Below are positions 21,723 through 35,363 of a stretch of DNA of 64,000 nt, piece after piece. Within the stretch, counting starts at the first letter, position 1. The number at the start of each line of letters is the position of its first letter. The DNA is from Sipunculus nudus. Its lineage: Eukaryota; Annelida; Sipuncula; Golfingiida; Sipunculidae. The DNA is taken from the NCBI GenBank assembly GCA_026874595.1, contig CM049312.1, positions 69,534,929-69,598,928 of the forward strand, given 5' to 3'. The notes below the pieces were generated by a model. The model saw nothing but the letters and a program-made list of their open reading frames with translations. It had not been told where the DNA came from and did not search any database. The translations under genes and the position numbers were made by a program.

Positions 21723-22628
21723 GTGCGTATAGCCGGTCCCTTTGCTGTGGAGGTGAACCCAGACCCACCCCCGACTGGTCCCAAGACCAAGCAGTCTGAT
21801 GGGAGCACCCAAGCCCAGCAGAGGACCCTACGACCAACACAGGCCAGGTTGAACAGGTCAGAATGTGTGGACCTGAGTTTAATAACGAATAGAGTGGAAG
21901 GGCAGCAGGGTGCGACAGCCATGCCGGCTCAGGATATGACTGGCCGTCCCTATAACATTAAAAGAAGTGTCACTGATCAGCAGCCTCAGCATATAGAACA
22001 GCATGATGTAGACACACCAGAAGGTCTAAAACGGCAGGTCCTGTACCTAACAAACCGTCTAGTGTCAATAGAACAGGAATTAAAAGATGTTAACGTTAGA
22101 CTGTCCAAAACAGAGGTAGAAAATACTGAACTCAAATCTAAATATGACAAGTTAGAAAACCAATCCAGGCGAAACAATCTGATATTCCATGGTGTACCGG
22201 AGAGCAATGGACAAGAAAGCTGAGAGGAGTATGAGAATAAAGTAAAATCAGTGATGAAGGAGAAAATGGGACTTGATTCAGAGACTGTGGATAAAGAAAT
22301 TGATAGGGCACACCGGCTACCAGTAAAATCTAGGGATGGTAAATCAAGACCAGTCATTGTAAAGTTTACAAATTATAAACAGAAAGAGAGTGTTATGAAA
22401 CAAGCTAGACAAACATTGTAAGATTCAGATGTTCGGGTATCACATGATTATAGTGAACAGGTCAGATCGGCAAGGCGTAACCTTATCCCCTTTATGGTAA
22501 AGGCTAGGCAGGATGAAAAAGAGGCTTATCTTTCCTTTGACAAACTTTGTATTGAAGGGCAACTGTTTAAATGGGATTTCGAATCAAACTCAAAAGAGAT
22601 GGTAGGGAAAACTAGAAATGATAAATGA
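21723..22628 (+). pseudogene. LINE ORF1 (RNA-binding protein), two internal stops
   Basis: 301 codons in one frame, interrupted by TGA at 22221-22223 and TAA at 22419-22421. Near the start it has EVNPDPPPTGPK, which looks like a decayed 2A-type peptide known from some LINEs. Next comes a long coiled coil (RLVSIEQELKDVNVRLSKTE and on), then ENQSRRNNLIFHGVPES and the IDRAHRLP...RPVIVKF block. That block is typical of L1-like ORF1 RRM and C-terminal domains, which bind the element's RNA as a trimer. Confidence 0.85.
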
Positions 22629-22661
22629 GGGTCAGGCAAGGGTCCATGTTTAAATGATTAT

Positions 22662-25600
22662 TTGAAAGATTCTAAAATAATTGTGAATTCAACATTGTTA
22701 CTAATTTCAGATGGGGATCAACCTGATGACAGACAAGATGATCAACTAACATCTCCGAACCAACACTTTACTAACATTGAGACCGCACTTGCACCATATA
22801 AACAGGTAAGCACTTGTTCACTTACTAATTCAAGCACACTTACTAAAACTCATAGTTTATATAATGCTGAATATAATACTGTAAACATGGTCTCATGGAA
22901 TGCTGGGGGTCTGAAAAACAAGATTTATTCAACAGAATTTTTAGATTTATTGAATGATTCTGATATATTGTGTTTTGGGGAAACCTGGACATCTTATGAA
23001 GAAGAGTTGGACTACTGCCTTGACAAATTTATATATTTTGCAAGTGTTAGAGAAAATGTTGGTAGAGGAGAAATCATTGTATGTATAAGTAAAAATGCAA
23101 TTTCAGCATAATTAATGTTCACGAATATACAGATATAATTGCTTTAATACTGGATGGTGCACCTTTTAATTCAGAGAAACCTGTTCTGTTAATATGTGCA
23201 TAAATTGCTCCAGAGGGTTTGGTACTATATGAATCTTTAAATGAAAGTGATGGAATAGTAAGACTTAAAAATATTATGGTAGATATGATGTCAAAATATG
23301 GAGATTTATATGTAATTTTAATGGGTGATCTGAACGTTAGGATTGGTAATATGTGTGATTACATAGAAAATGATCATTTCGGATTCATCGGTTTGAATGA
23401 AGTGTACCCTTCAAATGAATTTGAAGTGTGTAGAAATTCAAAGGATGGTAAAACTAACAAATTTGGATTTTCATTACAACTGTTGTGTTGTGCTTTTAAT
23501 AATCATGTTTTGAATGGTAGAATTCTCCAGATATTATAGGTGAATACACATGTGTAACACATGCTGGACAGATTTTTATGGACTACATTATTGTTAGTGC
23601 TGAATTTATTATTAAAATGAAATAGTTTACAGTATTAGGGTTAGATTTTTCAGATCACTTTCCGGTGAAATGTACTTTAAATGTTGATTCTGTACAAACA
23701 GTCTAGAAAATATTGTGCACACAACTGCATGGACAAGGTACAAACTTAAGTTACAGACTGTAGTTGAAATTTTAAATGATAATGAAAATTTGTGTAGTGA
23801 TCATATATGCAATTTTAATTATTATGTTCAGCAAGATGTGGAAAAGGCTATTGAATATTTGAATAAAGTGTTACATATTTTTACTGAACCTAAATATTAC
23901 CAAAGTAAAAAGAGTTGATCTAAACCAAACTGGTGGGATCATGAATGTGCTAAAGCAAAGTTGATTAAATATACAGCACTTGATACATATAGGATATCTG
24001 GAAATATTTATGATTTGAATAGATACAAAGAGAAGAGACAACATTTTAAAAACCTTTGTGATAATAAAAAGAAATCAAAACAAGATTACACTGTGAAATA
24101 CTTAACAAAGACAAAAAATATAATATAAAGATTTATGGGCCTGTATTAAAAAAGTGTCTCACGAAAGAGAAGAGTGTTAGTCACATTCCAGAAGACGACT
24201 GGTTTAATTACTTCAGAGATTTACTTAATGAAAATAAAAATGAAGTTAAAGAAGACTTTCACATGTTAGCTGACACATACTTCAAAAATAATTTTAATAG
24301 TAATTGTGAGTGTAGATCACTTAACAATGAGATAACAGTACATGAAAGAAGACCGGCAATAAATCAAATGCACAGTGGTAAATCCCCTGGACCAGATGGA
24401 CTCCAAGTGGATACTATTAAATCACGTTTAGAAATTATTTTGCCTTTATTACATACTTTATTTAATAAGATTTTCAATAAGGGATCATTTCCTGAAGAAT
24501 GGAGTGAAGCAATAATATTTCCTTTACACAAGAGGGGTTCCCAGAATGAACCTGGTAATTATAGAGGGATATTTTTACTAAATGTTACTGGTAAAATATT
24601 TACTAGTGTTTTGAACAATAGACTTTCGCAGTTTGTTGAGGAAATGATTATTTATCTGAATCACAAGCTGGTTACAGGAAAGCATATTCTACAATTGACC
24701 AGGCATTTATTTTATATGCTTTAGTTCAAAATACTTAGTTAAAAGAAAAGGTAGGTTTTACTGTTTATATATTGACTTTGCAAAAGCATTTGATTGTGTA
24801 CAACGTAATTTATTTTGGCATGTTTTATTAAAACAAGGCATTAATGGTAAAATATTACGTGTTATAAAATCAATGTATTCAAAAATGCAGTCTCGTATAT
24901 TAACAGAGAGTGGGCTTATTTTTTAGCATGTTCGGTAGGTACCCGGCAAGGTTGTATGATAAGTCCTTTATTATTTTCCTAATTCATAAATGAGTATTGG
25001 AACATGTTAGATGGAAGCGATTGTCAAGAGATATATGTTAATGGTAATCTCTCTGATTTAATGACATTGTTATTTGCAGATGGTATGGTTAATTGTGGAG
25101 ATACTGTAGGTAGAATTCAGCAACAGATTGATCTCTCACAAAAATTTTGAGAAAATTATGGTTTCAAAATTAATACAGATAAAACTAAGATTATGTTTTT
25201 TAAGAAAGGTGGTCCTTTACGAAAAGTAGAAAGATGGTATTTAAAATGTAAACAGTTAGAGGTGGTTTCCATACTAAAAATATCTTGGTATTATTTTCTC
25301 TACAAAATTATCTTGGTCAAAAACACAAACAACAGCAGGTTTTACAAGCAAACAAAGCTGTATGCATGATTAAACATTCAGCAAAAAGTATAAATACGTA
25401 AGTACAAAACATCTCTTTTATTTGTTTGATCAAATGGTAATGCCAATACCAACATATGGATGTGAGTTATGGGGTTTTAAAAAATCAGAAACAATAGAAA
25501 GAGAACAGTAAAAATTCTGCAAACACATTTAAAATGTAGGTAAGAAAACTCCAAATGCAGCAGCATTAGGAGAATGTGGCAGATTTCCTTTGTTTGTAAC

Positions 25601-26279
25601 TTGCTTATTGCGTTGTATTAAGTATTGGATTAAACTTTTGCATATGCCAGAACATAGATATCAAAAACAGGTGTACAATATGTTGATGAATTTAGACAAC
25701 AATGGTAAATCAAACTGGGTATCTCAAGTGAGAACATTGTCGTTCCAATCTGGTTTTGGATATGTTTGGATGGCACAGTACATTGGAGATGTGAATTATT
25801 TTATGAAAGAACTTGAAATGAGAATAAAAGATATGGCCATTCAAAATTGGCATGGTGATATTGAATTGTGCAGTAAACTATACAATTATGGTACTTTTAC
25901 ATCTATGCTCACTCTAGAAAAATATGTTGATTGTATCCCAAATAAACAACACCGTACAGCACTTGCTAAACTTCGATGTTCAAATCATTAATTAGCTATA
26001 GAAATGGGCCGCCATAATAACATTTCTCGTGAAGAGAGGATAAGTAAATATTGTTTATGCTATGGATTCAACACTGTTGAAGATGAACCTCACTTTAGGC
26101 AAGAGTGGAAATTATATCACGATTTGAGGTTAAAATATATTAGACAAGACTTGCATTATCCTAGTCAACAAAATTTGATAAAATTATTTAATTTAGATAA
26201 TCCATTTGAAATAACAAAAGTTGCTGCATATGTGTTTAATTCGTTTTTGAATGATAGATGGTTGAATTATATATTTTAA
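22662..26279 (+). pseudogene. LINE ORF2 (APE endonuclease and reverse transcriptase), broken
   Basis: Pieces in several frames. Endonuclease: VNMVSWNAGGLKNKIY (from about 22882), GETW (22978) and ILMGDLNVR (about 23316-23342). Reverse transcriptase: MHSGKSPGPDGLQVDTIKS (about 24370), FPEEWSEAIIFPLHK, and NEPGNYRGIFLLN. The catalytic FADD position reads FADG at about 25074-25085, so one catalytic Asp is lost. C-terminal: KYCLCYGFNTVEDEPHF (26046-26096), a Cys/His-type motif in which the usual later Cys appears as Trp. Stops and indels break the frame repeatedly. Confidence 0.9.
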
Positions 26280-26847
26280 ACGGTACTCACTGTTGACAGC
26301 AAAATAGATTCATTGTGTACTTAGGTGTGCAATAATGTTACATGTGTTTATGGCATGATTGATTAGTCATTTTAAGACTGTTACTAAACATTATGTTGTT
26401 GTAATTGTTAAACTGACTGTTTATTGACAGTTACTTGTGTTAATGGCAGTGTTTACTAGAAAATATAAGACTGCTACCTTCCATTGGATTCATGTACTTG
26501 TTTTAATTGAATATTTATTGAAATGTTTGGAACTTTGGGCCTGAGGCCTTTTTCCTGAATAAAGTTCTGTTCTGTTCATACCAAACAAGCGACAACGAAC
26601 AGACCACCACATTATTAATCTCAGGTTTCCTTATACGCAGCCCTAAACTCTCGGACCAGTGAAAATACAAGATGCCGTCCCTCAACAAGGACCATAAAGT
26701 TGACCCTGGCCCCAGATTTTTTTGCAATAGACCCCGCAACTGATATTCACAGCACTATTAGGCTACAACATCTAAAGAGTGCGTGTGGTACGAAACTAAT
26801 TAGACATGAAATGCCTGCAGAAAACCTAGATCAGTTCTTTCTATACA

Positions 26848-26891
<44 letters not shown>

Positions 26892-26895
<4 letters not shown>

Positions 26896-27767
26896 ACGGA
26901 ACCTAATATCAACTGATCACGTAGTCGTGACGAATATAAATTTTGTAATGGAGATTTTAAAAAATCAGATTCTGTAACACTACACACCTTGAAATATCTA
27001 GGGGAATGAAAAGAGAAGTCAGTGTTTTTTTTTTTGTAAACAAATAATTATAATTTAATCTTAAAACAATCCTAACAGTACAATATACTAAATCAATACA
27101 ATTTCACAGTATAACAACAGTACAACAGCAAATCAATACAAGTATATAAATAAAGTGTACAGTACTGGATACCACCACTGTCACAACGATAACAAGTCCT
27201 TTATCACGTACAACCCAGATGAACAGTTCACATAAATCTTCTCAGAGAATAACAGTCCGGTTCATTCACAAAATCAATCCGTCGTTATCCCAAAGTGAAG
27301 TTCTTGATATAATCCCGAAAACAAACTGAAGAGTATATAAGATCCGTCACAAATTTAGAAGAAAATCTATAATTGCCGCACTTATCGGAAAAGGTCCACA
27401 ACTGACTTACACGCCTCTGTGTCCACTGGAATATTTCTCTCCTCTCTCTCCCGACTCTAAAACACAGCCCCCTATTTATAACTTCTCACTCCAAGCCGAG
27501 AACTTTCGAATTCCCGAACATTCCAAAGAACCTAACATGATACACAGTACAGGAAACATCTAGAACAACGAACATCGTGTTTCTACACACCAGGGTTTAC
27601 ACGTGAGCCGGCCCGGCTCAGCCAGGCGAGAAAGGCCCAGACAAGCATGACCGCTGTTTACACGTCAGACCCAACGCGTGGGCCGGGCTATGCCGCCAAA
27701 GATTAAAACCGAGCGCTGTGAAGAGTTCACATGTAAGACTGCTGCATACAATAAAGAAGACATCTGT

Positions 27768-27771
<4 letters not shown>
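26892..27771 (-). mobile_element. Probable solo LTR inside a TA microsatellite
   Basis: An 880-bp block starting TGTTACGG and ending CTGTAACA, so its ends are TG...CA with an inverted TGTTAC. It is flanked on both sides by (TA)n, with atat directly adjacent at each end as a possible target duplication. On the minus strand 27472-27480 reads TATAAATAG followed by GGGGGCTG, a good core promoter; this sets the orientation. No internal LTR-element coding sequence is attached. A short-TIR DNA transposon is the alternative. Confidence 0.55.
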
Positions 27772-27816
<45 letters not shown>

Positions 27817-27823
<7 letters not shown>

Positions 27824-27965
27824 GGAGGGGGGTAGCGTGACGCATGTATGAGACTAACATATCTTGTCCTAATCCTAGGCCTATATTATGAGACTGTTGT
27901 ACTGCAATTGATGATATATAAAATACATATTATGTCTTATAAATCTCCCGTACATATTGAAAGAA
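27817..27965. repeat. Third copy of the 17.4-kb repeat tail
   Basis: After a TA run: ggggaggggggtagcgtgac, then atatcttgtcctaatcNNagg, attatgagactgNtgtactgc and cgtattat/catattat. The order is the same as at 17408-17545. It marks a dispersed family that starts next to TA microsatellites. Confidence 0.7.
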
Positions 27966-28352
27966 TTTATATATTACGTCTATAGACGTAAACATCGGAA
28001 TGGTATCATTTAAATGTATACATAGCTTTCAGAATAACTCTTTTGTGTTCTGTGTTCAAGGTGTCTTGAACTAGACTTTCATCTTTGCTTCATTAGCATT
28101 ATATCATTGTTAGAACTGTCCATGCTTTTTACCTGTGCAATGAGTATATTGCATGATATTTTGAATGATTAAAAATACGAAAGCACATAAGTATAGCCTG
28201 ATAAAAAATATAGAGCATGTTGCATATTCTGTATCTTTCATGTGTATGCTTCATAGATAAACGATGTGCTTTCATCTAATTGACTGAACTTAAATGACCT
28301 CTTGACTATATTTAATTCCTATTGCTTTGCACTATCCATACAGGCACACAAC

Positions 28353-28959
28353 ATGTGGGCAATTCTGATAGCAACTGTCGTAGCTTTTGGCGTCGCCCGA
28401 TTTTGCAAATGGGTAATGAAATCAAAGCGAACGAGACCTCCGAGAGTTCCAGGCTTACCGTTGCTAGGTAACGCGATCCAGGTGAAAACCCCCGCCATGC
28501 ACGAGACTCTATCAGAGCTTGCAGAAAAATATGGCGAAATCTTCACGATAAATATGGCAGGGACTGATCTTGTCGTCGTGAATTCTGCAAAGCTGATACA
28601 CGAAGCCAGTTCGGACAAAGCTTTTGACTTCGTTAACCGTGTACCACCCTCTTATTTGGTTAAGAAAGCCACTTACGGTTGTAGTGACATTTTCTTCCAT
28701 CAATACGACGAAGTTTATCAGCTTTTAAGAAAGACCGTGTGTACAGGTATAGAAAAGTACGGAGAAGAAAACATTCTGGTTCAAGAACTGATGCAAAACG
28801 AAATGGAGTCACTGATAGAAAAATATGACGGGATAGCAGGACATCAGGCCGTCAATCCACAACCCCAACTTAGAGCGACAATCACCAACATCATGGCAAG
28901 TCTGGTAAGTACGATGATTGCAACAGGGATGAAATTATGTTTATATATATATATATATG

Positions 28960-29013
<54 letters not shown>

Positions 29014-32000
29014 GGTTGGGTCCTATTACAAGGATTCTATAACTATTACTATTATTATTACTTCTTAATCCATCATTAACTATCACCATTACTATAGCAA
29101 CATTTTTTATTTATTACTATAACTAATACTATTACTATTACTATTACTTGGCTTCTATTGTTATTACTATTACTGTAACTTTACTTTCAAATAGTAATAT
29201 CAGCATACGCTAACCTCCACCCGTACATTACCCCACCCCGAGTAGGTGTAACATTGCCATGTTCGTATATTTAAATTGTAACTTTTATCATTTCTGTCCT
29301 TAATTAAAAATGAAATTGAATAGTGTGAAATCCTTTAGTATAAATGAGCTTTCTCTCGCAATAATTGCTCACAATTCGGCTATGTTCAGCATTTTTTCCA
29401 GCCACTTCATGATTGGTCCAGCTTAAACCCAGTTCCTGTAGGTTCATAATCATCACGGTTAAAGACACTGTCTTTTACATTGAATGTTTCATTTCACACA
29501 ATATTCAACAGAAAATAGATAGATAAATTAAATAAAAAAAAAGCTTCATGTTAAGCACAGTTTTAAAAGAAAAAGAATAAGCTTAGATTAAGGCGTAAAA
29601 AAAGATCTTTGTTTCCGGTTACCCGACCGACCCTAGATTTACTGCGACCCTAAAATTTTTATTTGGATTCTGATTGCAAAACCAGTAAAAGTCGAGGTTT
29701 GCGTGTGGAATGTTTAGGTGAAGTACGACTTAATGTCGACAACTTTAATCTGTCATACAGATACAAACTACGATGTTCTGAGATCGTCACTGACAGTTCA
29801 AATATACCCGCGAAAACGGCGTGTGGAAGGTCATATTCATAAGCGGGTTCGTCAGCTTAGAACGTAAAGTTAGTTCTGTTTTAATTTATAGGAAGCAGAT
29901 AAATATCAAAAGTGTTCCACTGGAGAAATAAGCAGCTTCTTTCAAGCTATGAACGTGGCCTCCTCCGCGAATGTCTGATAGCCGTGACCCGTCTGAGAAC
30001 TGATTCGAGATGGTTCAAATTTGCCCTAAGCCCCGAAAATTTGCATCTTCCGTAAGGCTTCATTAATGGTCCGCTTGTATGCACGGTCGCTAGTCGGCAA
30101 TATTCGGAATTCAGTGCCGTCTTCGGCTATGCAAATGAGTTGAAATGAACCAATGACATGACGTTTCGTCACTGCATGTAACCGTGGTTACCTATTCGGG
30201 TACATATGTACCCGTATTTATTCTGTCAATGATCACCTGAACCTGCGCTCGGGCGCTGGCAGGAGTAAAAACGAACGATTTAATGAACGTTGGCCGGTCA
30301 TGTAACGAAAAGTTAAACGCAAATTTGGCGGTCACACGTGGTGATCATTCATTTTTGGCGATATTTTTTTTATATAACGGCGGTAAATGATAAGAGCATA
30401 TTCATAACTGCGATGTCCAATTTGACACCGGCGGATTGCCGATGTACATTTCTTATTTTAAACAAATATACCGATGATATGACCACTTTATTTTTTCCCC
30501 CAACTTAATGCGTGCGTACTACATCATAGTTCAATAGTGTCATTTCCCATTTTCTAAGGGCGAATGAATGGCCGCCGCTCATGTTAGCCTAAGAAGGTAA
30601 ACCTGTCTGATCGCCAACTTTCATTATTTGTCAGCGACCAGCTGATCATTCCTTGAAAGTTACTTCGCTTCACTTCTTATAAGAGATTGAACAAACACCT
30701 ATTTCTCCAAAGGAAAATGGTTCCAATGGGTCGATATTTGATCATACTGTACATGGATTGGCACAGATATGCATTAACATAATTCGATTTACCATTTTAT
30801 TCTGAAAATATTTCACATTAACTGAATAAAAAAAAAATTAAAAAAAAAAAAAATCCCGACCTACCTATCCTATTTTTCTCTGGCTTTGGAAACAAAGACC
30901 TTTTTTTTAGGCCTAATTATGATTCATGAAACACAAAAATATTAAAGTAATGTTTGGTGCAATTTAGTACAATTAAATAGTATCTGTACCTGTTCAACTC
31001 AACATAAATCCAATTATATACATGTATATCTGTATATCTTTTAATTATAGAATAAACAATGTGAACATAGTCCATCGTGCTTGTAGCATTCAAGTTCAAC
31101 CTATTCATGTTCATCAAAACACAGAAATCGTGTGAATTTTGTGTGTACAACAAATTTATAACATCTCGTTAGATAAGTCCATTTTTAATTTATCTTGAGT
31201 AGGTGTTTAATGCGTATGATAAACAGGGCCTTATCCACTTTTTGTGGCACGACGAATTACCTAAGCAGAGATAATGACTATCTAATGTCTACCCCTGAAG
31301 TACTCAAACATCAGCACACTGCAGCAGCACTGCCTGGCTTCAGCTGACAATAACTTGCCCCACACAATGTGTAAACTGACTAAGCACTAGTGCAATGTAA
31401 AGGCCTACTGACAAGGCTAAGTTAATGAATCTATAAACAAGCCGAGGGTTTATCTAATTGGTAATCATCTCAAGCCAATGCTGGGTCCTCTTATCCACTG
31501 GACCAAGACAGCATCTATCATGAACTAATCACACTACAACTTCGGCCTTTTATTTTGTTACAATATTATCAAACAAGGCTCCATCCCTTATATGTTTCGG
31601 TCAAGAATTGTAATAGTTAAAGTAATAACTATGATTCTATTATTCTATTACTTATATATAGGGTTCTATTACTATTACTATTACAGGTTAAATTTTCTTG
31701 TCTATTACTATTACTCTTACTCTGAAAACGTGTAATTTTCTATTACCATTAATATAACATATTACTATTACCCCATCCCTGATATATTTATATATATCCA
31801 CTTGTCTTTACCTATCATCTTTGCGCCCAATATAATATCACGGGCTATGAAAGATAATTAGACGTACCTTGGTAGCTAAAGACATTTTTGTAACAGACGT
31901 ATAAAGATGGGTAGTGTCAAACAATTTTTCCTTACTTTGAGTTCCTAAAAAATAATTTATGGGCAGTGGAATTGGGTCGCTACGAAATGTTTTAAAAGTT

Positions 32001-35000
32001 TTATTTATTCGTTTTCAACGGATAACGGAGTATTGTGGATAAAAAGGCGAACAAAATATGTCAAAATGTTTGATTAACGATAAGATTTGCTAAAACGACA
32101 GTTTGGGTAGGGGTGTTATAGTGCTGATTAAAGCGACCCCCCCCCCCCCCCACCACCACCCCCATTGTGATAAGTGTCTGTGGACGCTATACATCTTTAT
32201 TTTAGTTTCCACACTGTTAAACCAGTTAACGTTTTCAATGGTTTTTATTGAACTTTTTTAATTATTGGTGATAGGCATTTGATTTAAAATACTTTGATAA
32301 TAATCGATGTACAACTGCTCCCAAAGAATAAAAGTAAATTATTGTGGAATGCCCTGATATGGACTGGGTAAATTTCGATCCGGATACAGTCGTTAGCGGA
32401 AATATGCGCTCTGGTTGGGGGGGGGGGGGGCTTTCTTGTTTGTCACTTTTGTTATTCTCGGGAAAGTGTAATACGTTGACCGGTAAATAAAAGTGGAATG
32501 TTAAACAACACATTATTTTTCTTTTATTTATCCGTATATTTGTACTCGTGGAAATGTTATTTTATCATTTGCTTCCGAATTTTGAACAAGTAGCATTTGT
32601 TTTTATGTGTTCTTGCGTGAAGGGGCCAGGAGGGCGGGATGAGGGATCCTGATGTTCAGTCTGTGATGAATTGTTTATTTCTTGTATATTATTAATATTG
32701 GGTTTTAAAGGTATGCTGTACGACTCAGTTTTAATACAGTTTACAATTTTTGATATATATAGAGTAACGGTGATTACTGTTTGTTTTTTAATGATATGCG
32801 GATACAATGTTATTTCATTGCAAGAAATTGATAACGTATATCTCACCATACTTTCTTATCCCAAGCTTATTGGTCGGAAAATTGAAACAGGGTCTACGGA
32901 AGCGAAAAACATAGAAAACATGGTGACCTATTTGGTATATATAACCACGCCGGGGTTTGGAGCTGAGCTTGACCTCTTGCCCTTTCTTCGATGGGTTCCG
33001 AATAGAGCCACCAGATGTCTCCAGGAGTATCTAAAAGTCAGAGACGCCGCATTGACGTCTTTCTTTGAGGAAGCCAAGGTTAGATGCCTTGACAGAGGTT
33101 CTTACCCATATTTGGCGTTAAATATTTTATAAAAATAGAAAGCGATCCGTTTTCCTACAGGATGTCTGTTTTGTTAATCCACGCGTATAAAACATGGATT
33201 GGGGGAGGGGGGGGGGGGGGGTCTTTATTCTCCAATGCTCAACCAAGGATATGTGGCGGCAAATCGAACAACAAAAGATGCTTCATATAGTCTCACCAGC
33301 AACAACTACCGACCTTTAAAGTAATACATACGCAATAAATCACCTTTTGAATGTTTAAATCAAATTTAAATCATGGAAAATATATTTTGACATTTGTAAA
33401 ACAAAATGCTCGCTTTCAAAATATGTATTCTTTAATATGGGTAGGGACAGAATAAATTGTGATTTTTGGAGGGGTAAGCACATTTTGTAATGGGGGAAGG
33501 GTTGTCTGAAGGAGATTTGTGGTAGGGCTCCTTATTTCGGGGGGAGGGGGCTTTCGCTGGAGAGAGAGGGGGGGGGGTGCACATATGAGGAGTAAAGAAA
33601 AAGTAAATATAAATAATAGAGAAGTAAATTTAAATAATGTTTACTCAAAATTCTCTTGTCTTATGAAAATATAATCTAATCTTATATTGCATATTTGAAA
33701 TTTAATGCACTTGATGACCCAAAATATCTTCCTTGACTACAATAAGAAACTTCATCAAGCGGCGCCATTCACTCTCAAGATAGCAGATTTTCGATCGGTT
33801 TCACATGTATTTTCTTTAATATGATCTTAGGGCATTCAGTCAAAGTAAAATATTTTAATAACGCCAGTTTATAATTAATGCAATGTTATTAGGTTTAGAG
33901 AATAACGTTATATTTGACGGTATTAATTGAAATCGAGGAGAAAACAAAAAGACAGTGTTATTATAACAAAATTTGGCAAGTAGGGTCCCATTTGGGTGCT
34001 AAGCTACATAAAAATCTTCCCGTTCAATATTTAAGGCGGCCTATGATTCTAATTTTACACGAAGTTACGTTGAAAAATTGATAAAACTTCAACAAGGCCA
34101 TGGTGGGGCTGATGGAAAACCTTTGATCACTGATGAAAATATCCTTGGCGTTATGCTGGACATGTTTATCGGAGGTGAGTTTGAAAGTGTTCTTATCTCT
34201 TTATTTTTTAAATTTACAAAGTTCATTCATTTGATAAATTATATACATCTCTGAAAATTCTAAATGTATAAAAGATAACATATATTTGTGTTGAATCCGC
34301 ACGAACCATTCCCTTGTAAAATGACACCCTTCCGCCAAGCGAACCTTTTCCATTTCGGACATGTGCAACTGCCGGGACTACTCATGTCGGCTGTCAAACT
34401 CCAAAATAAAAATTGGTCACGGTTCAAGAAAACACCTTCTGTTTACCTTGAACATTCGCATGCTTACAAGATATTCCATATTCCAAAAGGTCCTTGCCTC
34501 AAGTACATCCATGTTCATGTAATATACCTTATTCGTACCAGACACATTTGATATGACTACATTACTGACGTCACTACGTTTATACCTTCGCCATGAGTGT
34601 ATTTAGAAACCTTGGTTCATTGTTGAGAAAGGGTTTCTACACTCACAGTCCTTTAAGTAGGCCGCACACAAAGCGGGCGAGACGAGACGAGATCGGACCG
34701 GACTTGAATCCGGTCCGGTCCGCACAGTTTGCGGCACTTAGTGGACCGGACTGCCAGTCCGGGACCGCTCCGGACCCAGTCCTGAGCGATCCTGACCATA
34801 TCAAAATGTTTTGATATTTCAGGACCGGTCCTGAGTGGTCCGGTCTGGTCCGCTTGAGTCCGCTTTGTTTGCGGCGGTTTTAGGCCTGCACAGGAGCAAC
34901 TCAGGATCGGTATAGCTTTAAATTATTAAAATTAGCTTATTTAGCCGGAATTGACATGAAATTTTGTTATGGTATTTTGCATATTAATAACTAGTATATT

Positions 35001-35318
35001 ATATAATGTAATTTTTTTTTTCTGAGCTTCATTCAAACATTAATAGATAATTTACATTAATAGACAATTTATTTAAAAAGATTATCTTAATTATAATAAA
35101 TCTGTATTGTACGTTACAAATCTCTGAAGAATCATTCTTATATATTTAAGTATATAAATGAGTACTCATTGTTGGAAGGGACTTCTTACTATTCGAAGGA
35201 TAGAGTTCAACCAGGTTAAAGCCAAAGAAAAAGCATTGTCGCTTATCTGAAATGTCTTCGAACCATTTGGTGACCGATTTAGAGCTTTTATATATAATAA
35301 TTATATATTTTTACCGGA

Positions 35319-35363
<45 letters not shown>

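Larger units (their letters stand above)
21690..26578 (+). mobile_element. APE-type LINE (non-LTR retrotransposon), degenerate
   Basis: Contains ORF1 (21723-22628) and ORF2 (about 22662-26279) in order on one strand, then a short 3' UTR ending aataaagttctgttctgttc at about 26575. This is the standard layout of an endonuclease-reverse transcriptase LINE. Both ORFs carry stops and frameshifts, so it cannot move by itself. The exact 5' end and any target duplication are not clear. A C-terminal Cys/His motif and an ORF1 with coiled coil plus RRM-like part are seen in L1-, I- and CR1-related clades; I cannot choose between them by eye. Confidence 0.93.

Noticed and set aside
28302-28352. Earlier in-frame start for the P450 (TTG at 28302)
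   Set aside because: Not an ATG; the ATG at 28353 gives a normal membrane anchor, and an acceptor-like ccatacag lies between.
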